Source: Caldovatus aquaticus (GTDB taxonomy: Bacteria; Pseudomonadota; Alphaproteobacteria; Acetobacterales; Acetobacteraceae). Taken from it: a stretch of DNA of 47,301 nt. The notes beneath the pieces were generated by a model. It saw only the letters and a list, made by a program, of their open reading frames with translations. It ran no database searches and was not told where the DNA came from. This document shows positions 32,812-41,501 of the stretch, in pieces (the stretch's first letter is position 1; every line of letters starts with the position of its first letter). Location of the stretch: assembly GCF_019458025.1 (NCBI RefSeq), contig NZ_JAHZUY010000024.1, positions 1 to 47,301 of the forward strand, given 5' to 3'. Made by a program: the position numbers and the translations under genes.

Positions 32812-34761
32812 TCACAGGCCGAGCCGCACCCCGAGGAGCAGGCTGCGCCCCGGCACGACGAAGCCGTTGGCCGGCTCGAAGCGGCTGTTGCCGAGGTTCC
32901 GCCCCTCGACGAACAGCGTCGCCGCGTCGCTCCAGCGCCAGCTCGCCGTGAGGTTCGCCACCACGCCCGCGGGGTTGCTGCGCGCGGCCGGGAAGGGCGT
33001 TCCGTCGTCGGCGTAGCTCGCGAAGGGCGCTTCGGGCGAGCGGCCGGTGAACAGGATCTCCGGCGCGATGACGAGGCGCGGCAGCGGCGCGATCCGCGCG
33101 GTCACGCCCACCACGTGCTCCGGCCGGCGCGGCAGGCGCTCGCCGGTCGCCGCGTCGCGCGCGTCGGTGATGGTCCAGGCGAGCGTGGCCGAGAGCCAGG
33201 TCGCCGGGCGCAGGGTCAGGCCGAGCTCCGCGCCGCGGATGCGCGCGCGGTCCACGTTCTCCAGCGTGCGGAAGGCGGCGTCGAAATTGATCAGGTCGCG
33301 GATCCGGCTCGCGAAGTAGAGCGCCGAGACGGTGGCGAAGCCGTCGAGCAGGTCGGTCTCCGCGCCCGCCTCCCAGGCGAGGGAGCGCTCCGGCCGCAGG
33401 TCGGGATTGCCGCGGAAGAAGGTGCCGATGACGCCGAAGCGCTGGAACAGCGAGGGCGCCTTGAACGCGGTCCCGGCCGAGGCGCGCAGGCGCGTGGCGA
33501 TCTCCGGCAGGGCGAGCACGCCGCCGACCTGCCAGCTCGTCGCGCCGTCGAACCCCTCCGGCGCGTCGTGGCGCAGCCCGGCGGAGAGGTCGAGCCGGTC
33601 GAAGAGGCGGAATTGCAGCCCGCCATGCCCGGCCAGGCTGCGCTGCGAGGCGTTGACCGTGGTGCGGAAGAACGGGCTGCCGGAGGCGCTGTCCACCCGC
33701 TCGCGCTCCTCCGCCACGCCGAAGGCCAGCAGCGCGTCCGACACCGGCCCGAAGCCGCCGAGGCGGACGGTGTTGGCCCAGTCGAGCACGACCCGCTCGC
33801 CGCGGTAGAGGTCGTAGGTGCTGGCGGGGCTGCCGGCGTCGGGCAGGTTGACGTAGCGCCTGCGGTCGTGGGTGGCGGCGAGGCGCAGCCCGGTGGTCCA
33901 GCGCCCGTCGAGGAGGCGCGTCTCGCCGCGCAGGAAGCCGATCCAGCGGCGGTCCGAGCCGCTGTAGTTCGGGTCGTCGCGCGGCACGTCGTCGAGCCCG
34001 AAGACGTTCTCACGCCAGCGCAGCAGCGCCTCGAGGCGCGTGCCTTCGACCGGCGTCGCGCCGAGCCGCGCCGTGAAGGCCGCCGCGCGCAGCCCGTCGC
34101 GCTCGCCGAGCGAGGAGAAGAAGCGCGGCGCGGTGGCGTTGAAGCCGCGCGTGGAGAGCGACTGGGCGGCGAGCATCCAGTCGAGCCCGCCCGCCTCGCC
34201 CGCGGCGCCGAGCGTGCCGCGCAGGGTGCGCTGGGTGCCGCCGGCGATCTCGCCGAACGGGGCGAAGGCGCGCCCCGGGGGGGCGCGGCGCGTGACGAGG
34301 TTGACCACGCCGCCCAGCGCGCCCGAGCCGTAGAGCGCGGAAGCCGGGCCGCGCACCACCTCGATGCGCTCGATGTCGCCGAGCAGGTCGTTGCCGAAAT
34401 TGAACGCGCCGTTCGGATCGGAGGGGTCCTCGATCGGCACGCCGTCGAGCAGCACCCGCACATGGCGCGAGGCGGTGCCGCGCAGGAAGGCGCTGGCCTG
34501 CTGCCCGGGCCCGCCGGCCTGCACCAGGTGCAGGCCGGGCACCGCGGCCAGCGCCTCGGCAAGCGACTGGTAGCCGCGCTCCTCGATGTCGGCACGCGTG
34601 ATCACGGTTACGGCGGCGGGGATGCGCGCCGCGGGCAGCGGCGCGCGGGTGCCGGTGACGACGGTTTCGGGCAGGGTCGGCGCGGCGGGCGCCTCCTGCG
34701 CCCGCGCCGCGACGGGCGCGGCGAGGAGGGGGAGGGTGAGCAGGGGAATCAGACGGCGCAT
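32812..34761 (-). CDS. TonB-dependent outer-membrane receptor, BtuB-like
   Basis: Outer-membrane beta-barrel receptor of 649 residues for cobalamin or a related corrinoid. A signal peptide (MRRLIPLLTLPLLAAPVAARA) precedes the TonB box region (LPETVVTGTR), the plug (ITRADIEERGYQSLAEALAAVPG, VRGPASALYGSGALGGVVNL) and a barrel of about 22 strands ending GLRLGL. The length and the short plug fit BtuB rather than siderophore receptors with signalling domains. The cobalamin riboswitch upstream (35008-35286) is the decisive evidence for ligand. ATG 34761 has GGAGGCCGCG upstream. A last-residue Leu rather than Phe is slightly unusual for outer-membrane proteins. Confidence 0.92.
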   Translation of the reverse strand: MRRLIPLLTLPLLAAPVAARAQEAPAAPTLPETVVTGTRAPLPAARIPAAVTVITRADIEERGYQSLAEALAAVPGLHLVQAGGPGQQASAFLRGTASRHVRVLLDGVPIEDPSDPNGAFNFGNDLLGDIERIEVVRGPASALYGSGALGGVVNLVTRRAPPGRAFAPFGEIAGGTQRTLRGTLGAAGEAGGLDWMLAAQSLSTRGFNATAPRFFSSLGERDGLRAAAFTARLGATPVEGTRLEALLRWRENVFGLDDVPRDDPNYSGSDRRWIGFLRGETRLLDGRWTTGLRLAATHDRRRYVNLPDAGSPASTYDLYRGERVVLDWANTVRLGGFGPVSDALLAFGVAEERERVDSASGSPFFRTTVNASQRSLAGHGGLQFRLFDRLDLSAGLRHDAPEGFDGATSWQVGGVLALPEIATRLRASAGTAFKAPSLFQRFGVIGTFFRGNPDLRPERSLAWEAGAETDLLDGFATVSALYFASRIRDLINFDAAFRTLENVDRARIRGAELGLTLRPATWLSATLAWTITDARDAATGERLPRRPEHVVGVTARIAPLPRLVIAPEILFTGRSPEAPFASYADDGTPFPAARSNPAGVVANLTASWRWSDAATLFVEGRNLGNSRFEPANGFVVPGRSLLLGVRLGL

Positions 34762-35007
34762 CGCGGCCTCCGGCGGACGAGCATGGCGACACACGCCCGG
34801 CCGCCTCGCGGCCGCCGGGCAGGCTGGCGTCGTCACCGCTAGCGGAATCGCCGGGGCCAGGACCGCGCCGCACCCTCCGGGCGCGGCGCCGCGATGGCAC
34901 CGGACTGCCGACGCGGCCGCACGCGCGGCGCCCGGGGGCGCAGCGCGCGGCCCGCATCGCTCCGTTGCGCCGGTGCACCCCGCCCGACGCGCGCGGCACG
35001 GCTCTGC

Positions 35008-35286
35008 GCCGGCCGGTCTCCTGGCTCGCGGCTGTCGGGCGAGGCGGAGGATCCCGCCTCGCCCGGCGTCCGGGCCCCGCCTTCTCGCGCCGCAGGGGGC
35101 GGCGCAATGGCACAGGGTGGGGCCGGACTCGCCGCCTACAGTTGCGGGGGCAGCCGCGGACTCGCGGCGGTCGTGCCCGGGGCGATCGGCGCGGCGTGCC
35201 ACCTGGCGCAGCCCCGCGCGGACCGCGCGCGGGCCGTCACCGCCGCTTCGCGCGTTCCCGTTTCAGCCCTTGCGGGCCACCGGCGC
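35008..35286 (-). ncRNA. Cobalamin riboswitch
   Basis: All diagnostic elements of the B12 riboswitch are readable on the minus strand: the 5' part GGTGGCCCGCAAGGGC with TGAAACGGGAAC (35284-35254), GGCTGCCCCCGCAACTGTAG (35155-35136) continuing to the GGCGGCGAG, the CCACCCTGTGCCATT segment (35120-35106), and the B12 box AGCCAGGAGACCGGCC (about 35026-35011). About 245 nt separate it from the receptor ATG, enough for an expression platform. It starts 12 nt after the maoC stop codon, so its promoter lies in maoC or it is read through from the genes upstream. Confidence 0.93.
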
Positions 35287-35298
35287 ATGTGCGCGAGG

Positions 35299-35778
35299 CT
35301 AGCAGGACGTTCCGGAGTCGGGAACCCGGCTCGGCACGATCAGCCGCGTCACCAGTACCTGCACCGGCTCGTCGCGCTGGTTCAGCGTGGTGACGCGCAG
35401 CCGCGCCCAGCCCCGGTCGGGGCGGGAGCGCGAGCGGCCGGTCTCCAGCACCTCCGCCTCCACCCGCAGCGTGTCGCCGGGACGCACCGGGCGTGGCCAG
35501 GCGATCTCGCCGCCGCCGCCCACCACGCCCCAGGCGAGCGGCAGCGCCTCCGTGACCATGCGCATGGTCAGCGAGGCGGTGTGCCAGCCGCTCGCGGAAT
35601 GCCCGCCGAGCACCGGATGCCCCGCGGTCGCGGGGTCGGTGTGGAAGGGCTGCGGGTCGAAGCGTGCGGCATAGGCGAGGACCTCCTCCGGGCTCACGCG
35701 CACCGGCCCGGCGGCGAAGCGCCGGCCGACGGAGAGATCTTCGAGGAACAGGCGCCCATCCTCGCCCTGCGACGCCAT
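35299..35778 (-). CDS. MaoC family dehydratase
   Basis: Hot-dog-fold enoyl-CoA hydratase/dehydratase family protein (159 residues). The active-site dyad FDPQPFHTD (Asp41, His46) and the following HPVLGGHSASGWH segment are typical of MaoC-like (R)-specific hydratases, which can feed 3-hydroxyacyl-CoA to polyhydroxyalkanoate synthesis. It lies 25 nt after the exoD-like gene on the same strand and directly before the riboswitch. A PHA synthase is encoded 3.7 kb away, which makes a storage link conceivable but unproven. Confidence 0.88.
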   Translation of the reverse strand: MASQGEDGRLFLEDLSVGRRFAAGPVRVSPEEVLAYAARFDPQPFHTDPATAGHPVLGGHSASGWHTASLTMRMVTEALPLAWGVVGGGGEIAWPRPVRPGDTLRVEAEVLETGRSRSRPDRGWARLRVTTLNQRDEPVQVLVTRLIVPSRVPDSGTSC

Positions 35779-35803
35779 CCGCCTTCCTTCCGCCGGCCGC
35801 CGT

Positions 35804-36541
35804 TCAGATAAACCAGCGCAGCGCCTCGTAGCCGAACCAGCAGAGCAGCGCCAGGACGGCGGTCGCGAAGGCGCAGCCCAGCACCGTCAGCACCACGCCG
35901 AGCCCGACCACGCGGCTGTCGTGCTCGACCAGGCCGAGCGCCATGACGATGTTGCCGAAGGCGGGCGGCGCATTGGTGCCCGGCCCGGGCAGGATGAGCA
36001 TCAGCGCGACATAGGCGCTGAGCCAGCCGACCAGCCGGTCGCCGAGCGGCGAGACGAACGGGCCGGGCCGCGGCCTCACGTACCGCTCGATCCGCTTGAG
36101 CGGCTTCGAGGAGATGCCGTTGAGGCGGAGCAGGTCGGCACGCCGGATCGTCATGCGGCTGACGAAGGCCGGCAGCCGCGGCACCCGCATGCCGAGCCCC
36201 ATCTGGATGCCGAGGATGAGGATCGGCGTGCCGAAGACCGAGGCGAGGCCGGGCAGCAGCGCCGGCAACAGCAGCAGCAGGATGAGGAGGCCGAAGGCCC
36301 GGTCCCCGAAGGCCTCGGCCATCTCGCCGAGGCTGACGCGCTCTCCCGAGCAGTGGGCGGCGACCTCGGCGACGATGCGCGAGATCGGCGCCAGATCCGC
36401 CTCGCAACCGGTGGTGATGATGCTCGCCGCCGCGACCGCCGGAGGAAGGGCGGCCACGGCCGCCGCGGGTTCGGCCGGCATGGGCGCGACCTCGGGCCGC
36501 GCCGCCGATGGTGCGGCGACGTTCAGGTTACTGCCATCCAT
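35804..36541 (-). CDS. ExoD family exopolysaccharide synthesis protein
   Basis: Inner-membrane protein of 245 residues with an N-terminal ~65-residue polar Ala/Pro-rich part, then VSLGEMAEAFGDRAFGLLIL, LPALLPGLASVFGTPILILG and further helices (RLPAFVSRMTIRRADLLRL is the cytoplasmic loop), as in ExoD (Rhizobium exopolysaccharide synthesis). Four to five membrane segments are visible. ATG 36541 starts MDGSNLN; the frame is open upstream with no better start. The exact biochemical role of ExoD is unknown in the family. It heads the ExoD-MaoC pair. Confidence 0.85.
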   Translation of the reverse strand: MDGSNLNVAAPSAARPEVAPMPAEPAAAVAALPPAVAAASIITTGCEADLAPISRIVAEVAAHCSGERVSLGEMAEAFGDRAFGLLILLLLLPALLPGLASVFGTPILILGIQMGLGMRVPRLPAFVSRMTIRRADLLRLNGISSKPLKRIERYVRPRPGPFVSPLGDRLVGWLSAYVALMLILPGPGTNAPPAFGNIVMALGLVEHDSRVVGLGVVLTVLGCAFATAVLALLCWFGYEALRWFI

Positions 36542-36735
36542 GCGCCGCGTCGGACCTTTCCGCTCCCTGCGCAACGTGAGCCTTCTTGCCGCGCGCCGCC
36601 GCTCCCGGGAGGGAGGAGGCCGGCAGCGCGCGGATCGGGGAATAAGGTAGCCGGCCACCGGCACGGTCGGAAGGGCCCCGGCCGGAGTCCGGTCCGCGGC
36701 GGCCGCGTCCCCCCGCCGCCCCGGGGCGGCTGGCC

Positions 36736-37548
36736 TCAGCGCCCGGTGAAGGCGGGCTTCCGCTTTTCCATGAAGGCGCGGCGGCCCTCCCGGTAGTCGG
36801 CCGAGTCGAAGCAGGCGGCGTAGGCGGCGCGCACCGCCTCCATGTCCCGCTCTGCAGGGTCGCGCAGCACGGTCCGCACCGTGAGCTTGTTGGCGATCAG
36901 CGAGAGCGGGGCGTTCGCCGCCAGGGTGGAGGCGAGCCGCGCCACCGTCGGCTCGAGTTCCTCCGCCGGCACCACCTTGTTGACGAGGCCCATGCGCTCC
37001 GCCTCGCGCGCATCGAAGCGCTCGCCGGTCATCAGGATCATGTGCGCATGGGCCGGCCCGACCAGGGCGACGAGGTTGCGCACCATGTCGAAGCCGTAGG
37101 CGATGCCGAGCTTCGCCGCCGGGATGCCGAACTGGGAGTCCTCGGAGGCGATGCGGATGTCCGCCGACATGGCGATGCCGAGGCCGCCGCCCATGCAGAA
37201 GCCGCGGATCTGCGCGATCACCGGCTTGCGGAAGGCGGCGAGCTTGGCCCGCCCGCCGGAGGTCAGGCGGTCGTACTCCTTCTGCGCGTCGGCATCCGCC
37301 CGGCGCTGCTCGAACTGGCTGATGTCGGCGCCGGAGACGAAGGCCTTGTCGCCCGCGCCCTGCAGCACCACGCAGCGCACGCCCGCGTCGTCGGCGAAGG
37401 CGTCGAGCGCGGCGCCCAGCCCGTCCCACATCTCCACCGACATGGCGTTGCGCTTCTCGGGCTGGTTGAAGACGATCCGCCCGAAGCCCTCCTCGCGCCG
37501 GGCGAGGATCTTGCCGTTCGCGTATTCCCTGGTTTCCGCCATCGTCAT
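36736..37548 (-). CDS. Enoyl-CoA hydratase/isomerase
   Basis: Crotonase-fold enzyme of 270 residues acting on acyl-CoA in the cytoplasm. It has the start GKILARREEGFGRIVFNQPEKRNAMS, the oxyanion-hole motif DKAFVSGADISQFEQ and FCMGGGLGIAMSADIRIASE; the region AKLGIAYGFDMVRNLVALVG follows. The pair of catalytic Glu residues of classical hydratases (E144/E164) is not clearly present at DSQFGIP, so isomerase or other crotonase activity is possible. ATG 37548 overlaps the CoA-transferase stop in ATGA, showing translational coupling and a shared pathway. Confidence 0.92.
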   Translation of the reverse strand: MTMAETREYANGKILARREEGFGRIVFNQPEKRNAMSVEMWDGLGAALDAFADDAGVRCVVLQGAGDKAFVSGADISQFEQRRADADAQKEYDRLTSGGRAKLAAFRKPVIAQIRGFCMGGGLGIAMSADIRIASEDSQFGIPAAKLGIAYGFDMVRNLVALVGPAHAHMILMTGERFDAREAERMGLVNKVVPAEELEPTVARLASTLAANAPLSLIANKLTVRTVLRDPAERDMEAVRAAYAACFDSADYREGRRAFMEKRKPAFTGR

Positions 37549-38780
37549 GCCGCTCCGAGCGCGCCCGAGGCGCGCAGCTCCCTGATCTCGTCCCCCGTGA
37601 AGCCGGCCTCGGCGAGGATCTCCTCGGCGTGCTCGCCGAGTTCCGGCACGTCGCGATAGACCCCGGTCTCCAGCCCCTCGATGTTGATCGCGCTGGCGAC
37701 CACCCGGATGTCGCCCCGCCTGCGGTGGCGCATCGGCATCGCCATGCCGAGGTGGCGCACCTGCGGGTCCTCGAACACCTCCTTGATGTTGTTGATCGGC
37801 CCGCAGGGGATGCCGACCTCCTCGAGCCTGGCGATCCAGTACTCCGAGGGCCGCGTCCGCGTCACTTCGGCGATGGTCGCGTTGACCCGCGCGCGGTCGC
37901 CGCTGCGCCCCTGCGCGGTCTTCCACTCCGGCACCGCGAGCCATTCCGGCTTCCCGAGGGCCTTGCAGAACGCCTCCCACAGCTTGGGCGAGGAGGCGGC
38001 GATGTTGATCGGCTTGTCGGCGGTGGGGAAGACGCCCATCGGGATGTTGACCGGGTGGTCGTTGCCCGCCTGGCCCGCGATGTGCCCGTCCATCAGCCAG
38101 CGCGTCGCCTGGAAGTCGAGCATGAACACCTGCGCCTCGAGCAGCGAGGTGTGCACGTAGCGCCCGAGGCCGGTCCGCTCCCGCTCGTAGAGCGCGAGCA
38201 GGATGCCGAGGGCGAGCAGGTTGCCGGCGGTCAGGTCGTCGATCGGGATGCCGACGCGCATCGGGCCGCGCCCGGGCTCGCCGGTGATGCTCATCAGCCC
38301 GCCCATGCCCTGGGCGATCTGGTCCACGCCGCCGCGCGCCGCATACGGCCCGGTCTGCCCGAAGCCCGAGATCGAGGCGTAGATCAGCCGCGGGTTGAGC
38401 GGCCGGAGGTGCTCGTCGGCGATCTTCAGGCGGTGCTTGACCTGCACCCGCATGTTCTCGACCAGGATGTCGGCGGTCCGGGCGAGGCGCAGGAAGGCCG
38501 CGTGCCCGGCCGGGTTCTTCAGGTCGAGCGCGATGGAGCGCTTGTTGCGGTGCAGGTTGACGAAGTCGAACCCGTCGCGCGGGCCGCCGAGGGCGTCGTT
38601 GGCGCCGGGCGGCTCGACCCGGATCACGTCCGCGCCCCAGTCGGCGAGGTGGCGCACGCAGGTCGGCCCGGCGCGCGCGAGGGTGAGGTCGAGGACGCGC
38701 AGGCCGGCGAGCGGCAGGCGGTTCGCGCCCTCCGGCGCCGGGCCGAGGGCGCGCTGGGGATCGGCGGGACTTTCGGGCAT
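37545..38780 (-). CDS. Family III CoA transferase (CaiB/BaiF type)
   Basis: Moves CoA between carboxylic acids (411 residues). Family landmarks: LAGLRVLDLTLARAGPTCV, ADVIRVEPPGAND, NLHRNKRSIALDLK, ISGFGQTGPYAARGGVDQIAQ and the catalytic aspartate region GIPIDDLTAGN (Asp182, by position), plus the C-terminal GIPCGPINNIKEVFEDPQV. First gene of a two-gene operon with the enoyl-CoA hydratase, which then acts on the CoA thioester. ATG 38780 (MPESPADP) precedes a Pro-rich ~20-residue lead; a later internal Met is not better. Substrates cannot be read. Confidence 0.92.
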   Translation of the reverse strand: MPESPADPQRALGPAPEGANRLPLAGLRVLDLTLARAGPTCVRHLADWGADVIRVEPPGANDALGGPRDGFDFVNLHRNKRSIALDLKNPAGHAAFLRLARTADILVENMRVQVKHRLKIADEHLRPLNPRLIYASISGFGQTGPYAARGGVDQIAQGMGGLMSITGEPGRGPMRVGIPIDDLTAGNLLALGILLALYERERTGLGRYVHTSLLEAQVFMLDFQATRWLMDGHIAGQAGNDHPVNIPMGVFPTADKPINIAASSPKLWEAFCKALGKPEWLAVPEWKTAQGRSGDRARVNATIAEVTRTRPSEYWIARLEEVGIPCGPINNIKEVFEDPQVRHLGMAMPMRHRRRGDIRVVASAINIEGLETGVYRDVPELGEHAEEILAEAGFTGDEIRELRASGALGAA

Positions 38781-38900
38781 GCGCGGCGGTCTCCTGCGGG
38801 GCGCCGAGACTAGGGCGCCGCGGGCGCCGCGGCTAGCCGGTCCCGGGAGGCCCGGCGCCGCCGGCGGCGCTTGCCGCCGGGGGCCGGGGGCTCGCCGTCC

Positions 38901-39323
38901 TCAGCGCAGGATCTCGAAGAAGCCCGTCTCCTCGTCGAGCCGCGCGTGCTCCGTGGCGCGGAAGTCGTAGCGCGAGACGATGCCGCGGACCCGGCCGTCC
39001 CGGCACACCGGGAGATGGCGGAAGCCGCAGTCGGAAAGCAGGCGCAGCGCCTCCACCGCCGTCGCCTCCGGCGGCAGCGTCACCGGGTCGCGGGTCATCA
39101 CCTTGCGCAGCTTCGTGCGCCTGGCGTCGCAGCCCTCGGCGAGGCAGCGCACCGCGTCGCGGCCGGTGAAGATGCCGACGAGGCGGTCGCCGTCCTCCAC
39201 CACCAGCACGGCGCCGACACGGCGCTTGTGCATGGCGGCGCAGGCCTCGGAAACGGTGGCGTCCGGTCCCATCATGAGGGGACGCTGGTCGCGGACGATC
39301 TCGCCCACCCTGCGTTCGTGCAT
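38901..39323 (-). CDS. Two-CBS-domain protein
   Basis: A 140-residue protein made of two CBS domains (about residues 8-60 and 70-128), with VGEIVRDQRPLMMGPDATVS and KVMTRDPVTLPPEATAVEAL as the two starts and GIFTGRDAVR and GIVSRYDFR as the two ends (nucleotide-binding G-h-x-S/T-x-x-D/D-h). Such proteins bind adenine nucleotides and often regulate partners. ATG 39323 has GGAGAGAGGGC upstream; the longer in-frame start lacks this. No other domain. Partner unknown; standalone on the minus strand between the CoA-transferase and PHA synthase genes. Confidence 0.9.
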   Translation of the reverse strand: MHERRVGEIVRDQRPLMMGPDATVSEACAAMHKRRVGAVLVVEDGDRLVGIFTGRDAVRCLAEGCDARRTKLRKVMTRDPVTLPPEATAVEALRLLSDCGFRHLPVCRDGRVRGIVSRYDFRATEHARLDEETGFFEILR

Positions 39324-39428
39324 GCCCTCTCTCCCCGCCGCCCCGCGCGGCACCGCTGCCGGCGCCAAGGAGGCGACGCCGGCGCGGCGCGCGCCTTGAT
39401 CCAGCGCAACGGGCGCCCGCGCCGGTCC

Positions 39429-41324
39429 TCAGGCCATGTGGACGTAGGTGCCGGGCGCGGGATCGAGCGGCACCAGGCCGCGCTCCGGCGCGCCCATCGG
39501 CGGCGGCGGGGTCCGCTCGCCCGAGCCGGCCGCGACCAGCCATTCCTCCCAGGCCGGCCACCAGGAGCCCTCGTGGCGCGGCGCGACGGTGGCCCAGGTG
39601 TCGGGGTCCATGTAGCGCTCGCCGTGGCGGCGCGTCATCAGCTGGAAGCCGCTGCCCGGCCAGCCCGGCGGCGGGTTGACGATGCCGACATTGTGCCCGC
39701 CGGTCGCGAGCGCGAAGGTGACGTTGGTGTCGCTGAACAGGCTCACCTTGTAGACCGAGCGCCAGGGGGCGATGTGGTCGCGCAACGTGCCCACCGCGAA
39801 GATCGGCGCGCGGATGTCGCGCAGCGCGATCACCCGGCCCTCGACCGCGAAGCGCCCGGCGGTGAGCCGGTTCTCGAGGAACAGGCCGCGCAGGTACTCG
39901 CTGTGCATGCGCGCAGGCATGCGCGTCTGGTCGGCGTTCCAGGCCGCCAGGTCGGTCATCTCGTCCCGTTCGCCGAGCACGTAGTTGCGGATCAGCCGCG
40001 ACCAGATCAGCTCGTTCGAGCGCAGCATCTGGAACGCGCCCGCCATCTGGTGGGTGTCCAGGTAGCCCTGGTCCCACATCAGGTCCTCGAGCCAGCGGAG
40101 CTGGTTCTCGTCGATGAACATCATCAGCTCGCCCGCCTCGGCGAAGTCGGTCTGCGCGGCGAGCAGGGTCATGGAGGCGAGCCGGTCGTCGTGGTCGCGC
40201 GCCATGGTGGCGGCGGCGATGGCGAGGATGGTGCCGCCCAGGCAGTAGCCGCAGGCGTGGACCTTCCGCCCCGGCACGATCGCGCCCACCGCGTCGAGCG
40301 CCGCCATGACGCCGCGGCGGCGGTAGTCGTCGAGGCTCGTCTCGCGGTCGCGCGCGTCCGGGTTCTTCCACGAGATCATGAACACGGTGTGCCCGCGCTC
40401 GACCAGCCAGCGCACCAGCGAGTTCTCCGGGCTGAGGTCGAGGATGTAGTACTTCATGATCCAGGCCGGCACGATCAGCACCGGCTCGGCGTGCACCCGC
40501 TCGGTCGCCGGCGCGTACTGGATCAGCTCCATCAGGTCGTTGCGCAGCACCACCCGGCCCGGCGTGACGGCGATGTTGCGGCCGACGACGAAGCGCTCCG
40601 CCCCGGCCGGAGGCTTGCCGGCGAGCGCGCGCTCGAGGTCCTCGATCCAGTTCTCCGCCCCCCGCAGCAGGTTCAGCCCGCCTTCGCGGATGGTGCGCGT
40701 CATGATGACCGGGTTCAGCCAGGGCTGGTTGCTCGGCGCGAACACGTCCAGGATCTGGCGCATCATGAAGCCGAGCTGCTCCTCGTGGCGGCGGGTGACG
40801 CCGGGGACGCGGCGGACCGCCTCCAGCCACCAGGATTCGGCGAGCAGGTGGGCCTGGGCGACGGCGTTGAACGGGAACAGGCTCCAGCCCGGGTCGGCGA
40901 AGCGCGCATCGGAGGGGGCGGCGACCGGCTCGGCTTCCCGCCCGAGGGCCGAGCGGGCGAGCCAGAGGGCGTAGCGCGCGGCCAGCACCTGGGCGTGCAG
41001 GGCGAGCGACAGCCGCTTGCCCGGCGCCCCCGCGAGGTTGACCGCCCAGTCCAGCCAGGGCGCGGCCAGCGCCAGGGGGGAGATTCCCTGCGTCGCGCGT
41101 GCCTGCGCCGCGCGCAGGCTGCGGTCGAGCGTCTCGAAGCTGGGCAGCGGCGCGCCGCCCGCAGTGGCGCCCGGGGCCTGGCCCGGCCGCGCGGCGGGCG
41201 CCGCCGCGGGCGATGGCGGCCTCGCGGGGGCGGGAGGCGCGGGCGGCGCGGGCACGGGCCCGGCCGGGGCCGCTGCCTCCGTCGTCCTGCCGTCCGCCTG
41301 CATCCGGCGATCGCTCTCGTCCAT
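39429..41324 (-). CDS. phaC: Class I polyhydroxyalkanoate synthase
   Basis: Polymerises 3-hydroxyacyl-CoA to polyester granules. The 631-residue protein has the alpha/beta-hydrolase core with lipase-like box GYCLGG (nucleophile Cys361), Asp516 in GTLRDHIAP and His544 in TGGHNVG, the standard Cys-Asp-His triad. PSNQPWLNP and WFWEYK-like conserved segments in the N-terminal domain are also seen (APSNQPWLNPVIM). An Ala/Pro-rich N-terminal extension of about 55 residues is longer than in Cupriavidus-type PhaC. ATG 41324 has GGGAGCGG upstream. No phaA/phaB/phaR in the window. Confidence 0.95.
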   Translation of the reverse strand: MDESDRRMQADGRTTEAAAPAGPVPAPPAPPAPARPPSPAAAPAARPGQAPGATAGGAPLPSFETLDRSLRAAQARATQGISPLALAAPWLDWAVNLAGAPGKRLSLALHAQVLAARYALWLARSALGREAEPVAAPSDARFADPGWSLFPFNAVAQAHLLAESWWLEAVRRVPGVTRRHEEQLGFMMRQILDVFAPSNQPWLNPVIMTRTIREGGLNLLRGAENWIEDLERALAGKPPAGAERFVVGRNIAVTPGRVVLRNDLMELIQYAPATERVHAEPVLIVPAWIMKYYILDLSPENSLVRWLVERGHTVFMISWKNPDARDRETSLDDYRRRGVMAALDAVGAIVPGRKVHACGYCLGGTILAIAAATMARDHDDRLASMTLLAAQTDFAEAGELMMFIDENQLRWLEDLMWDQGYLDTHQMAGAFQMLRSNELIWSRLIRNYVLGERDEMTDLAAWNADQTRMPARMHSEYLRGLFLENRLTAGRFAVEGRVIALRDIRAPIFAVGTLRDHIAPWRSVYKVSLFSDTNVTFALATGGHNVGIVNPPPGWPGSGFQLMTRRHGERYMDPDTWATVAPRHEGSWWPAWEEWLVAAGSGERTPPPPMGAPERGLVPLDPAPGTYVHMA

Positions 41325-41501
41325 GGAACCGCTCCCGCTGCGATGCCGCTTCCCCCGCTTCCCTGCCGGGGCGGCGCGGTGCGCGCGTTGCGCTTCGTCA
41401 ATCGCGCGCCGGCGGGCCGGTTCGCCCGCTCGCGCCGGGCGGCGTCGCCCGGATTCCGCGCCCGGGGCCGGGCGCGCGGCCGCCGGCGGGCCGGGGCGCC
41501 G

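Noticed and set aside
35228-35298. Possible small gene between maoC and the receptor
   Set aside because: The sequence is fully explained by the conserved cobalamin riboswitch.
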